64,000 nt of DNA from Pyrrhoderma lamaoense (GCA_002794735.1 NBAZ01000003.1:1364001-1428000), one strand, 5' to 3'. Positions 49,326 through 62,130 are shown, counted from the stretch's first letter. Translations and numbers: made by a program. Notes: generated by a model from the letters alone, not told the origin.

Positions 49326-50168
49326 ACCAAATGTATTGATACTAGGATCTGATAACTGCCCTACAAACTTCAACCTCGTATTTTTTTCGAGCTAACTAGA
49401 TGCTCATTAATGAGGTAATTCTTAAAAGTAGACATATTATTTTATTTGCTTTATTTTTGTAACATCATTGTATATCACATAGTTAGCAATTTACTGTTAC
49501 TTGAGAGATTTGAGCTAAACATACGTTTCTTCCTGTTCAAAGACGCCAAAAAACGCGTAACTTTCTTATTAAACCCCTAAAGTGAGCTAAAACTTCTTCT
49601 CATCTGATATGAGTTGAGTTGTCGTATCCGGATCTTGATCTGGTGATTTAGAGAAAAAGCCTCTAAAAAAATCCCCAACTTTATCCAATAATTAATAAAA
49701 CAAAGGGTGGATAACAGACTCAAGCGCCTAGCATTTGTATCTATATGATATACATGTGCATACGAATGCCAGGCGCTTGAGTCTGTATATATAACAATAT
49801 ATCATAGAAAGATGTCTCTACTGTCCGAAATACCCGACATAAAAATTTTGTCCTCTAATTAAAGGCTTCTCCCCATGTAGTTATTGCATTGCAAATTCAT
49901 CAGGCATGTACGTCTATGAACATCAGTACAAGTGTATTGATCGATCTTCTCAGCTTTAAACCCAGATGATGTGATAAGTGCGATCCCGTATACGGTACTT
50001 TTATATGTATTGTTCTAGTTTTAGTCATCACCTTCCGAGCAATGTTGGGTTAATGTACTGAAACATATAGTATTCCTCGATACATATACGGTCCAAAAAC
50101 ATATAATATAATGCTCATTATCGAGGCAGGCATGCTAAAAGTTGGTACCAGTTTGCTTATACAACATC
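49326..50168. other. Intergenic, convergent 3' ends, with a strong hairpin
   Basis: AT-rich spacer between two converging genes. It contains the near-perfect inverted repeat described at 49715-49785. No ORF supported. Confidence 0.5.
49715..49785. repeat. Near-perfect 26-bp hairpin (milRNA-precursor-like or foldback element)
   Basis: Left arm 49715-49740 (begins CAGACTCAAGCGCCT) and right arm 49760-49785 are reverse complements in 24 of 26 positions, with a loop of about 19 nt. The two exceptions are one A:C mismatch and one G:U wobble in RNA, both explained by single transitions. The arms are GC-rich against AT-rich flanks. The size fits a fungal milRNA precursor or a small foldback element. 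It is not a known RNA family that I can name, and expression is unknown. Confidence 0.65.
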
Positions 50169-51605
50169 CTAGACGAAATTTATCTTCCTTCCTGAAGGAG
50201 CAGACGCTTCTGTGTCTGTAGGTGGAGATAGAAAACCCATCGCCGGACTGTGGTATACTTCTGTAAAGTTTGTCCGAGTGAAATGGGTATGTGTCATTTG
50301 CACTGATATAGATCGAGTATTTCTAGTAGGCTGACTCCGAGTGAACCACTGAGAGTTCATACGTCTCCCCGAGGCTGTTAAGGGTTTCTCCACCGATACT
50401 CCAAGACTTATACGTACAATAATAGCAGAAAATACTACGCCCTGTGCCGACTGAGATTAACGGTGAGCTCTCCATGATATGACAGGTATCTTACAATTAC
50501 TTGTGTTATCTGAAATAGCTCAGCTTGATAAGAAATATCTCTGGCATCATCAAAGTGCTTACTGATTGTTCTATAACAGTCGCACCAAAGCTTCCAAGCA
50601 CATAGGTAGCCAGGAAGCATGAAACGGCGATGGAATAGACAAGTCCGGACTCAATAACTATAATTGCGATCTGCGATAGTCTATCCGTAATCATGTATGT
50701 TGATTTTGATAAGTTCCTCCTAGACCACCAAATCCTGTAAGTGATTAATCCTGATCATGATACCGGGTATAGTTAAAGCGCCTCCATAATCAATAAAGAG
50801 CAATTGCTGACCCGAACATACCTGTACACATGACGTTGAGTGATAGTGTTAGAGAAACGAAAGGCAATGTCCAATAATTGATACTATCATCGAAGTAAGA
50901 TTTTGTGGAGTGAGAAGCTCTAGCGAATGCGTTGATCACACCTATGCCACAGGCTTATGATACAATGGATTTTGTAGTTAAAGTCAACGATTTTCTGAAA
51001 GTTGTTTTCACTAACCAATACTCCCAACAAGACTCATGAACACGGGTAAAACTACCCGTTTATCTCCTTCCCAAATTATATACAAGCGGAAGACCTGATT
51101 AACGATATGTTATGTCAACTTCCAGTCCCTGATGTAGAACATCGATACTACCATGAATGAATCTCCAATAATAGTTTGTAGCACATAGATTGCGTTCGAA
51201 AGAACGTGTAAAGGGTCCGCGATAGAATCAAAATACCCCTGAGGATCCACATATTTTGGAGAATAGCTGAGTAATCCTGTGGTGACCCTAATGATACTAA
51301 CAACCATATGCTAAAATAAGGTAAACGTCCGAGAACTTTGAGGTATCATGACCTTTAGCAAGTGTACTTACAATTGTTGCTAGAAGATACATTATCAACG
51401 AAACAATCAATAGAGGCTTGTACAGAGATCCCTCTTTCCTATGGCGCGAGAGTAATATATTACATGATATTGCAGTAAGAACCGTCAGGATACCTGAGTT
51501 ATCTTCAATTCAAGGGAATCTTGTTTGTGACATATCAGCCTCACCATAGGTAATACATTCTAAAGGAAGAGATAAAAGAGTAGCGTCACTGATGTTGAGA
51601 GTCAT
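50169..51605 (-). CDS. Seven-helix-type membrane protein of an Agaricomycete family
   Basis: The start at 51605 gives MTLNISDATLLSLPLECITYG, then hydrophobic segments separated by short loops: LLIVSLIMYLLATI, the VVSIIRVTTGLLSYS segment, LSNAIYVLQTIIGDSFM, VFRLYIIWEGDKRVVLPVFM, INYWTLPFVSLTLSL, ITDRLSQIAIIVIESGLVYS, VSCFLATYVLGSFG and VVFSAIIVRISLGVSVEK, followed by a polar tail ending PSGRKINFV. The ILGDxxxVYR-like and ESGLVYS-like positions match a large unnamed Agaricomycete membrane family with receptor-like topology. At least seven introns join in phase, including a predicted 15-nt microexon at 50495-50509. No frame break found. Ligand and role unknown. Confidence 0.7.
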
Positions 51606-52694
51606 GGTATTTCTGCAGAACCAAAAGAGAACGATTCTTACAACTTCTTTAAAGTCTGCGCATGACAACTGATATCAGCTTTTTCGACACTTTAGCCAGT
51701 GGACCTAGGAATACCTTCCCCTAGTTTGATATGGCAACACACGGTTGATATGGAAGAACATGATCCACCCAGGTTCTGTTATGCACGTGTCAGCACCTTC
51801 AAAACACTGGATACAACTATCAAACCTGTTAACACTAGTGGGAACAGCAGATCCTGTGTAGATGTGTCAGTAACTAAATATAGGCCCGGAGAGCTTACTC
51901 AAAACACCGATGCTAGTATTTGCAAAAATTTCATGTTTATTTAAAATATTATCGAGATATCTGCCGTCTATGAATCTCTGAGATTAATTGCGATTTTTTT
52001 GATATTGTCCACTCAAATCACTTAAATGTCTTGTAGATGCGTTAAGCTCCCTGCGTGTAAGAAAATGAAATTTCTGAACTTGATATAAGCCCCCGTTGAT
52101 ATAGTTAGCTGATTTTAGCGTATATATCATTCAACCTACCTAGTTCTAAATCACAAATATTTATAGATTTAGTACTAGAAAAATCATATTACTATCTAAC
52201 AGAATTCTACGAGTCACGAGAATATAGCGCTAGTCTTAGAATCCGTAGATGAAAAGAAAAGAGAAGGCTGTGAACGTTGATTGTGAGATGTCCTTTACGT
52301 GCATCACAATGCTTATGATAGTTAGTCCAAAGCTACCAGCGTTCCTGTTTGGTTGATAAATATACTTTTATTGGGGTACACATAATTGCAAATTGAGGTC
52401 ATTATGTAGCAAGCGTCGCGTCTGTGGCTTCGAATCAGCCAAAAAATGTAGAAATGGAACAATAACAAAATCTATCGTACATATAACATCTAAAGTATGG
52501 GAATGTACTGAAGATTCACTCTCAAGCACAACCATATCTACCCATCCATATAGGAACTATCGACCACATTATCATTGCAAACGGTAATTTACGAGATCAG
52601 CTAATAAGTGCAAAGTACACATTGTAAATCTCTATCAGAGATGAAGTGAGAAGTATTCGAAACACCACATATCTGGTAGCCTTGACCGACACAT
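51606..52694. other. Intergenic
   Basis: Promoter side of the membrane-protein gene and of pseudogene copy B. Short ORFs at 51699-51944 and 52393-52587 show no domain. Confidence 0.45.
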
Positions 52695-53460
52695 ATGACG
52701 CCTACTCAGCCTTCTGAACAGAAGTGGCTTAGCTTTTGCGTACGATACTACGAAGTCGTAGCGAGTCATGCACGTCACTCAAGGAGACAGAAAAGATTAA
52801 ACCACTGTCGTTGTACGTATATTAAACCTGTGTCTTGTATAAAATTATATTAACTTTCCCATATCATCCCTACAGAACTGCACGACAATGGGAAATTTGA
52901 TCAAGATGAATGGGTCATAGACTTGGATACATTTTCAAGTCTAGTCGACGTCACATCTTTTGATGACGAATCTAGAGGCAACACATGCTGAAGCTACCAG
53001 AATAGACTCAGCTCTAGTTGGTTCGCATGATATCACCCTATTTTTCCTTATTGTTACAGCCACTAGTGCTTTTCTCGACGCTTGTCAACTCAGTCAGATT
53101 TAGGCCTAAACTTTAATCTCTCCGAAGACTTCATAACAGTAAATACGAGAAACCAGAGAATGAAAATTCAAATAATTAAATAACGGGGTAGGTTCCTCTG
53201 AAGGACTACTAGAACATCCGCTTTTTATGTCATAACTTAAACTGCATGATGAGACATTGTCTACTGAAGACGATGTGATTCCATTATGTGATAGTATATC
53301 ATTGTCAACTCAGTCGACTCATCCCCAAATGGTAAAATGAGTTGAGAATTATATGTCCAAGTGGGCAACAGACTTGGAGCCTCCAAGCTTGATACCGAAT
53401 CCATCGTAGTGAAACATATTGATAGCTCCCTACCGACGATACATTCACTGGGCTAGGTCA
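52695..53460 (+). pseudogene. Broken relative of the unknown acidic protein, copy B
   Basis: Clear relative of copy A (17418-18431). The start MTPTQPSEQKWLSF at 52695 parallels MPIQPLSRKWLSF; the intron position is the same (CGT T/GTACGT donor against CGT T/GTATGT). Exon 2 continues with FDQDEWVIDLDTFSSLVDVT (copy A: INQDEINLDLDSFSRIVDVP) and VGSHDITLFF (copy A: GGSHDTTLFF), then weaker matches to about 53460 (LHDETLSTEDDVIPLCDS; DTESIVV). One base is lost just after the acceptor compared with copy A, and further stops and frame changes follow. The copy is not translatable. Confidence 0.7.
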
Positions 53461-54435
53461 GGTGTTTCACGCGCCAGTATGTGAAAATGTTACTGTACCT
53501 GGACAAAGTCTTGAAGTGGCCTACCTGCCTAATACTAAAGGCCAAGAAAATTACATCGGTTCGCGTTGAAGACCTTTACAATATTTACTTCAGTAAGATA
53601 CAGGAAGTGCTGCAACTGTCTCACACACCCGATGGAAGGGTTTATGTACTTGATGCGAGAATTCTACAGTGTAGAGGTCTGTAGCTTATCTCAAGGATCA
53701 GCCTATTATATTGTTAGCAAAAGTAAAGAGTTATTCATAGAAACTTGAACCACCATCTGATCAATCGACCAGTGAGTAGATAATGGACGTTCAAAGTATG
53801 CGTGAGTGGCACCGTACGGATTTATAAGCATGGGCATAAATATTAGACTATGCTCACTCCTTGTATTTGTAAGCTAAGACTCACCTTTTCTGAAAAACGA
53901 TCAAATCTATACTATAGTAAGCAAGTACGAGTGTGTCTGTACACTCAAGTTCGTTCCAGGAAATTGATATCTGTAATCTACTTTCAATGACCTATAATCA
54001 AAATGCTTAGTGCTAGAAAGAGCGTAGGTGAATCTATCTTGACGTAATGCTATCGGTATCTTTCCTTCACTTGATATCTGATGATGATTTCAACTAATTT
54101 AATGAGACTCTGTACAAAGTTTTTTTACAATTGAATTAACCAAGCAGTGAACAACTATAAGTCTTATGGTTTGTATTCGAAAGATTAGATATAGCATTCA
54201 AAACTTCATTTTAACATAATAGAAGAAGATGTAATAAAAGAGATCCACACATGATATTTTAAGTAAGGTATTTTATATAAAATGAGATTGAAGAAGGGAC
54301 AGGGAGAGAATCCATACTCTATCGTCTTTCGCGTCTTTCCCTTTCCCCTCATTACTATCCATCTTGCCCTCGGTATATCCTCCACCCAAGAAAACTCAAG
54401 ATAATCCTACTCCCCGAGACCCCGCCGACTGCCAT
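53461..54435. other. Intergenic
   Basis: Downstream of copy B. An ORF at 53481-53684 (LLYLDKVLKWPTCLILKAKK) may be the tail of the same decayed gene or chance. The remainder is the 3' flank of the FPP synthase gene. Confidence 0.45.
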
Positions 54436-55876
54436 CTACTTCGTCCTCTTATAGATCTTATTCAAGAAACTTGTATACACCTCCCTTCTCATCAAAGGCT
54501 TCCCCTTCTCAGGTATCCTCTCAATCATACCCATAACCAGCTCGTAACTCTCCTTTTCATACTTCTCATAAATCTCTCTCAGCCCCAACTCCTCATACAC
54601 ACTTTTAACCCTCGCCTCCGCACCATCATCCTCCTCTTTCTTTCTCCCATACGAGCTGTCTAGCAGCTGTCTCTGGGCCGGTGTTGCGATAGATAACGCG
54701 ACGTTAATCAGCCATGAGCATTTATTATCTACAATATCCGTTCCGACTTTTCCGATTTGCTCAGGCGTACCGAAACAGTCAAGGTAATCGTCTTGAACCT
54801 GGAAGTACTCTCCAAGTGGCAAAAGTATTTCCTTCGCAACTCTTAAGCTCTCCTCTTTCTCTTTCACGCTTACTCCTTTCCCTGATTCAGTCTCTGGGTA
54901 AGTCGACACATACAGAATTGCAAGTGCAACCGGAAGGTAAAACGAGTAGTACGCGGTTTTGTACCTCACGATGACTTTATACTTATCCATCGAGAACCTG
55001 TCAAGTTTAACATCCCCTTCAGGAGCGGTGATCAAATCAACACACTGTCCCAACTCAGTCTGGTACGTGGTCTCGTGCATCAGCTCTAATAGGTCAACGT
55101 AGTATGGTTGGTCACGGAAATGTGTGCGGAAGAGGTAGTAGATAGCAGATTCGAGCATGAAAGCGTCATTTATAGCAATGGATCCGATTTGGGGGAGACG
55201 GTACCAACAGGGTTGGCCGCGACGGGTGATGGAGGAGTCCATCATATCGTCGGAGACGAGGAAGAAGGCTTGGAGCTAGTAAACAAAGACAAGGGCCCGG
55301 GACCAAAGATTGAGATGGAATTGTAGTTCATATAGGTAATTCGTAAGACGATTGAGAGGGAGAGGATGGTTAGCTCAGTATTTCACAACAAGCAGAAATA
55401 TCAAACGGGATATATATAGAACAGATAGTTAAGAACAAAGGATTAAAATAGAAACAGGACGTACAAGCTCAACAGACCATCCGAGAATAGCAACTTTATA
55501 ATACTCCTTATCATCCAATGGGCGGCCAAGGAGGATCTCGGCAGTGTCAATGACGGACAACCCACGGTTCAGTTTTCCTCCAGGTACATTGTAGTCCAAG
55601 TTCTATTATAACATCCCATGTAGAATTTCAAATACATTCCCGATACGAACGAGTGAGAAAAAGAGTATGAAGCGAATAAATGTCAGTACAATCTAACATA
55701 TGCGCCCCCTAAAGCGCACAGAGAGAAAGGGGGGGGGGGAGACGTACGCGTTTATACCATTCCTGAGCATCCGTAGGCATGTTTTCTTTTACGAGGTACT
55801 GAAGTAGCTCATCGCGAATGGACGCGAACGCGTCAATAAATTTTTGTTTCTTCTGTTCCTTGCTCAATGTAGACAT
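54436..55876 (-). CDS. ERG20: Farnesyl diphosphate synthase
   Basis: Condenses isopentenyl diphosphate with DMAPP and GPP to give FPP for sterols, ubiquinone, dolichol and protein prenylation; cytosolic. Three exons (55876-55748, 55602-55465 and 55275-54436) give 368 aa with no frame break. N-terminus [20 protein letters not shown]; substrate loop [20 protein letters not shown]; first Asp-rich motif [20 protein letters not shown] (DDxxD); [20 protein letters not shown]; second Asp-rich motif [11 protein letters not shown] (DDxxD) followed by [14 protein letters not shown]. The C-terminus ends [10 protein letters not shown], the basic end typical of yeast and mammalian FPPS. The Tyr-Tyr pair ([18 protein letters not shown]) fits chain-length control for C15 rather than C20. 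The gene symbol is by homology to yeast. Confidence 0.96.
55729..55740. repeat. Poly-G run
   Basis: A run of about ten G just downstream of the first exon, inside the first intron of the FPP synthase gene. It is a likely site of length variation and sequencing error. Confidence 0.7.
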
Positions 55877-58800
55877 TTCTCCCCAGAATTTAGTATTCCC
55901 TTGAGTATTTGTGGAGAGGGCCTAGGGCTATGTGATATGTGTGTACATGTATGTATGCATGTGTGAGTAACTGAATATATGCGTCTGATTGAGATATGAG
56001 TCGACCTACATGACGAGATGCGTTGAAAAGACAAGGCCAGTGGAGGCAAGCTGAGAAGGGACGATGGTAGGTGGAGGAAAGAAGAAAAGAGCAAAGAGCA
56101 GAAGTTAAAGGATGGACGGAGGCGGAGGTTGAGCGTGAAGAGAAGAAGATGGACGAGATCGAGCCGAGAAGATGTGATGAGCGGTACAAATGACAGTTCC
56201 CCTTTATGAACGATGAACAATGCGTGCCCGCGGGGTGTAGAAGAAGTGGCAGGGGCAAAGTGTAGAATCGAAGGTTGGGTCAATGGGGAGCTATCGGTTG
56301 CAAAAAGGGAAATGGAATTATCGGATTCGGAAATCTTTGGCATCTTATTTGTAGGGAGTCCGAAACACGTGAGTTTAATCTTATTTTTCTAACCTTAATT
56401 TCAGTGTTTATATTCGATATTGACCTGCTAATTGTTACCTCGCCCGCGCATCTTCATTCCACATCTCCATTCATTCCACTCTTTGTTTATTCATTCGGAA
56501 CACAACAACCCAGCGAACAAAAAGAGTTGCTAGTATGTAAGAAAGGATCACGAAAACCCAGGACTTTTTTTCCTAATTCCTCTGAAAGGCAAGAAAAAAT
56601 GCCGAGAGAAAAAAAAAGTCGTCTCATTCTGTACTCCCTACAGCTTCTCTTACTAGATCAAATAACAAAACACACAAGGAGAAAAAAGGGGAAATCAGAA
56701 ATTTCGTATCATAACTCATAATCATTCAAATCATATACATCACTCCGTAACTACTCAGCATTCACTTCCGACTAGAGAACAGAGAGCGCTCTTACAACAC
56801 AAAACCTCCGACATTTCGACTTCCGTATCTTCCGATCTTGCCGGTAAGAACCCAAGCTTTTACTGCTATCATACCATACCTATGTCCGCATACAACTCCC
56901 TTGTTTTCGGCAACTAAAACTGATATTTCCTCTAACAAGAAAAAAACGTGTTAAATAGTTATCCCTACCCTTTTGCTCAAACGAGTTATCATCTCAGGTC
57001 CTTTTTCACCAAGTTTAGTAATGAAAAACCTAGGATACATTATACATCTCATACATGGTAGTGGCACGTGTACTAGCGAGCACACCGCTTTTCTGTTTCC
57101 AACCTTTTTTTCGCGTCTTAAACCTCCCGATTGGGGATGAGCAACATCCTGCCGACAAGTGGCTAAGCTCTTCTAATTCCTTACCTCAGAGCAAACTCTC
57201 AAACAACCCCATCATCTCTTGGTTATAAAGCACTGATGGAAATAACCGCCGATATGACCGATATATCATATGCACTACATAACTTTAATAATAACACTCG
57301 TAGAAATACAAGAATGGAGAAGGCGTTTACATTCGAGTTACAGGTTCAAAGAAAGTGAAACAATATCGTTTTCCCGATACCACCGTATCACAACCACTGC
57401 ATCCCATCCAACCAATGTGTATCAATCCACATCCACATCGTAGTACGCCACATCAAACTCAACGAGTCATTTCTATCACACCCATTGGCATATCCACGCT
57501 GGTCCCAAGAGGTAAGCCAGTACTGATTAGTGTCCATCTCGTTTTGTCTCTCATTTTTATTGTATCTCCGCAATTAATTAGTATCCAACAAGCTCTGAAC
57601 ATACTGTATATGAGTCTTTCTCATTCCCATACACGATTCCGCTCATCGACCAACCATCCGACCGTCCGTTTCATAAGTCCCATCACCTATTTCAAAAAGG
57701 TGTATAAGAAGGTCTAAGTACATACGTCATCGATGTTCCCTAAAAATAACCTAATAACCTAACCCCCATTGGCATATGACCTAAATGACATATGCCCTGG
57801 AGCAAGAAAACAGCTTTTTCAAATTTTTTATTTCAATATTTGCACACGAATTATATATATATCTGTGTCTTCTGTGAGTGGATAGAAGGTCTAGACTCGG
57901 AGTCTTGCGACAACACTCGGTAACTCAGTATACAACCTATCACTGTTATAACTCTTCAGCATCACTCTCACATATATCTGGTGACTACCGACTAGCTGGA
58001 TAATCTGACCGCCCATATCTAACCAGTTACCTTGTAAATAAGTGTGATTACATGTATATTAACCAAGGAATGATCGAGGGATGGATCAAGATTTGAAACC
58101 CTGGAAAAGGTGGGGGAAGGGAAAAAAATCATCATTCAACCAACAAAAGGAGAAAGAGGGAAGAAGAGAGTATAGATCTTGTCTTGCTGCCTGATGAGCG
58201 GAAAGGCTAAAATGGGGGAAAAATATGATATTCGAATGGTACGATTTATGCAGTAAGACAATGAATAAAACTAACGTGATGGTACGATACGATGCAATAG
58301 TGAGATAATTACATTTATCCTACGGCCATACAAAGAATTTGAAAAGGAGGTAAGATAAGAATCCAGAAAAACAGTCGGTTTACCATAACATTTCAGAACT
58401 GAGACAAAGTAAATAAGTTTCAAAACCAACGATTAACCAGGTCTGGATATGATTACAAAACATAATGGAACAAGAACAAGAAGAGATAGGGACCGGTTGG
58501 GAGGAGCGATTCATAATCGAGGGCTGAGCCGTAAGCAAGGACAAGAACGAGGCTGAAACTGAGGACACAGAATTGGTTCAATCATCAAAGAGTCAGCTTC
58601 ATTTGAGCAATTTAATCAACTGAATCCCACTTATTAGAAAATTTCCCCGTTAACCACATTAGGTGTATGCCATTTCCCTATAAATATACTTATATAATCT
58701 TGCATGAAGATATAGAATTAACTTGGCAATTTTTAAATATTGACAGTTAAACGAAATGAAATCAGAGTTTATAAGGCACACAGGCAACTAGACATACGAA

Positions 58801-59200
58801 GAACTAATCTTGTCTACAGTCTCTTTTCCTATATGTATATATTCATTGCTAATACTATATGTATTTATGCATAAGTTAACACGTAGTACATTACTAGCTT
58901 ATGGGTAGCCCAGTCTCAGCTTTGTTGACGTTTAGCTATAAGTATTCAAATCCTTAGGTAACAAATCATTATGGGACAAGCTATAAGCACTCTTCTCTTT
59001 ACAGGGAAGCTCTTCTTAACGTTTTAAGAACAACATTTATTCATTATAAGTATTAAAATATAACTATTATCTCTCCATAATTATGCGTAACTTGTTCATA
59101 TTCAAGCTATCGATCTATAAGGATGTTTTGTTATCAGTGAACATCATAACATTATACTGAAGAAAAGTAGGGAAGGAGAAAAGTGGGTGAGGGAAACATA
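55877..59200. other. Gene-poor stretch, start of the sparse end of the window
   Basis: The first 500 nt are the FPPS promoter side, with pyrimidine-rich leaders on the minus strand. The next 2.8 kb hold only random-looking ORFs (56275-56721, 57355-57717). Composition at 56300-57700 is more structured (CA/TC-rich) than the AT-rich remainder and could be a long leader or a non-coding transcript, but I cannot support one. Confidence 0.4.
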
Positions 59201-59392
59201 CTAATGAGGTGCTTGTTCAGCCAGGTTACGAACTTTGGATGTATGTACACCTTCCGCACACACAGAGCCTGCTCCATTCCCTGCCCTTGCACATATAGTA
59301 CACCATACACGAGACCTTTCGTTTCCAATACCCCTTCGACGGTGGGCATCGGGAGCGTGTTGACAAGGAGAGCTTGGGTTGAAACTGCACAT
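59201..59392 (-). CDS. Small Cys/His-rich protein, member 2
   Basis: 63 aa from ATG 59392: MCSFNPSSPCQHAPDAHRRR then RVWCTICARAGNGAGSVCAE and VRNLAEQAPH with stop at 59201. Same order of residues as member 1: Met-Cys-x-Phe, C-x-H, H-R, W-C-x2-C, C-A, Val-x2-Leu. The sequence after the last codon (TAGTATGTTTCCC) closely matches the exon/intron border of member 1 (ATAGTATGTTTCC), which supports common ancestry at the DNA level and suggests an intron site. Intracellular small protein with likely metal binding; function unknown. Confidence 0.6.
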   Translation of the reverse strand: MCSFNPSSPCQHAPDAHRRRGIGNERSRVWCTICARAGNGAGSVCAEGVHTSKVRNLAEQAPH

Positions 59393-59480
59393 AATGATAG
59401 AATAGTGGCTTCGAAGGTATTTCTAGTGTAAATCGTAGTTCGAGTTTTGTGAATGGACTTTCAAAGGACGTAGAAACCTC

Positions 59481-59490
59481 ACCTTTTATA
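59481..59490 (-). promoter_or_regulatory. TATA box of small Cys/His gene 2
   Basis: Reverse strand TATAAAAGGT, about 98 nt before the ATG at 59392; member 1 has the same TATAAAAGG. Confidence 0.6.
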
Positions 59491-61807
59491 CCTATAAGCC
59501 TTATACTATCAAAGCATTAAGCGCAGACGTTTTGATCTATACTTACATGAATATACAGCATTTCAGAGAATGCGAGTTTCTTAATAGGGAAAAGATTGAA
59601 AGATCCTGTTAGAATGCAGCTTCAGTCTCAACCGATTGTTGTTAGACGGTCCCGGTATGAAGGGGAACGTTGTCGGTTTTTCCTTTAGCAATTCATGCGC
59701 GGTAAAATAACAGGGCATATGATTGTTGATGCTTCACGGTGATCGGAGAGATAAACCACACGCACAGCTAAAGCTCATACGCTGTGATTAGCGCCTTTCT
59801 ATGTACATGTATGTTTTCGACCAAGATCTGTAAGAAATGCCGTTTTATCGCTCGGATAGACAGTATCCTATTAAATCGAGTAAGCATACACATATACCCT
59901 CCTTACATGCCAAGTCGATTGTGTTTTATTGAAGAGTAAATTCTAGTTGATAATACTAGATATCAACGGGTAGAGTAGAGCGTCTACTATCTGTTAGAAA
60001 TTCAATCCCAGTCTAGAGTCTTTAACTCATCTGATATGAATTGAAAGGACTGCATCGTATCATTGGTTGTTCGTGAAAGGAACTTTTCCTATGCTATAAT
60101 ACGAAGATCGATTGATTGAGAGTATTGGCATGGATAGCTTACAATCACATTGATTCTAAACATCCATAAACAGTAAAACAAGCACAGTGATGTGATATAA
60201 CACCTGAGTTGCCTGAAGATTTCGTGTTCTTCCAACTCCGAGCCGGAGACTTTCTTTACAACCCCCATGAAATCAGCGGAATAGGTTATGCCTTGATGTA
60301 GGATGTTTTATGAGTAACCGGAGAGATAAATTTTGGAGAGTTTACTAGTTAACCTTGTGTGTCGATTCTGCTTTTTTGGATAGGTCCTTTCCCTGCAAGT
60401 GCTCACCCATTTCTTCCAATCCTTTTACAGTCCTAAGATAGGCGGTACAGACGCGATTCCTTTTCAAGTAATTAGGAGCAATATACGAGCGGACATGTAC
60501 ATGATTGTATAATGTCTACTATACTTTGACTGCAAAGAGATTATTATCGAGTAAGCCCGTATTTACTGCCCTTTGAGATTACGTGGTTTCTATGCGTACG
60601 TGGGGTGCACAAGTTCTGCTATCCCAGTCGATCTGGCAAGTCAAGATGCTTCATAAAAAAACTGACTAGGGTTTCAAACGCAGAAATCAAGATACTCGAT
60701 TGTATGTATCGGTTGTCTAGAAATAACGGGCGGATATGGTGAGTATATGGTGATATGCTAGTAAGTCACTGAGATATTCCTTACAGCAGTACCTTGATAA
60801 GCTTGCGTATAGCATGGAATGCGATAATCCTGCATATGATGCCCCGAATATGAGTTCAGAAGGATATATAATATCAACTCGATAAAAGGGATGGAAGTCA
60901 TACTAGGTTGATGATGCAGCTTTGATAAGTAGTAATCCAAGTATATTTTACGCTCCACATGAGAAGGTATATGCAGTACAACACTCTTGTGTCCAAAGTA
61001 AAGAGTCTTGTTACTCAACAATGGATTTTGAAACTGGACGCAAAAATAATTGGCAAGATTAGCGGTAGCATATCATATAGAGCGCATACAGGTATGCATG
61101 AACAAGGACTCTAAGAGAATCAACAACAGATGCTTTCTGGATGGTTTGTCCATCATAGTAGAGGAGTCTGTAATTGTTTTTTGTATACAATCAAATCGGT
61201 TATAACTTACTAGGGAATCACGATCGGCACCAACAAATGTAGGAGAGCAGTTGATAGCATCTCTAAATTGGTGTTACCGGTCCCGTCTTTACATGTTAGA
61301 GAGTGGCGTGTAAAAAACCGAAGTCACATTCTCTACGTAAAGTCGCTTTGTTTGTAGCGTTTCTTCTGGGATCCTTCACCAACAATCTCATTTCTAGATA
61401 TTCAGATTTATATTAGCTTAGAGTATTCATAAGTTCTACTTATAACAGGTAATAAGTATAATAGAAACTGGGTTGAGAATAAATGGGTAGTACTCACAAC
61501 AGATATAGATAAAAAAATTAACCTGGAATCGTGGCTCGCTATTCCGAGAGCTGGGTACGGGATCTCGAAGCGTCACTTGCTTGAGGGTATTAGAAATGTA
61601 TACAATAAGAGATTGATCACAAGGAACTTCGTATAGCCAGCTATAAATATATAAATAAGCAGTCAAACGAGAGAGACGCTTGTCAGCTATCGTTCGGGGT
61701 TCTGTCTTCTTTCCGATCCTCCAGAAATTCGCGATAACAAAGAAATAAGAAATTGTTTCTTTTATTTATTTATAAGCTTAAAAATCAAATATCATATAGG
61801 AAGTATC
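59491..61807. other. Gene-poor stretch
   Basis: AT-rich. The ORFs at 60758-61021 and 61436-61666 (minus) show no domain. No gene supported. Confidence 0.45.
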
Positions 61808-62038
61808 TCACTCACAGGAACGCGGATATTCTTTCTCCTTCAAGTTTGCGAGCTCCAAAGAAGTACCGAGCATACCCCCACATAATTTTTGTCCCTTTCC
61901 GACACATATCATGCAATACACAAGGTAAAGCCCTCTTTTCTCTTTAGATCTACACTTGTAATGCGAGTCCATGCTATGTGGACAATTATGGGGTCTGTCG
62001 GAGCGAGGAATCTTGGAGTGTAACATGAAGATGCACAT
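61808..62038 (-). CDS. Small Cys/His-rich protein, member 3
   Basis: 76 aa from ATG 62038: MCIFMLHSKIPRSDRPHNCP, then HSMDSHYKC, LVYCMICVGKGQKLCGGML, and LELANLKEKEYPRSCE. It follows the family plan (M-C-x-F, C-x-H, second His, Y-C-x2-C, C-G-G, Leu-rich end), with a longer linker between Met-Cys and the C-x-H unit and an additional Cys after the second His. A GTGAGT sequence sits over the last codons (near 61814), so the true C-terminus may be spliced. Lies 1.1 kb from member 4 on the same strand. Confidence 0.55.
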   Translation of the reverse strand: MCIFMLHSKIPRSDRPHNCPHSMDSHYKCRSKEKRGLYLVYCMICVGKGQKLCGGMLGTSLELANLKEKEYPRSCE

Positions 62039-62130
62039 CTTGATTATTCTCTTGTGAAGGTGAAGTAGAGCTACAAGATTTCGAGAGTATGGAATTGATA
62101 GAGACAGACTATCGAGAAATTATCTCAACA

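Noticed and set aside
56275..57717. ORFs of 120-148 codons
   Set aside because: Random composition, no splice context and no family; kept as a non-coding stretch.
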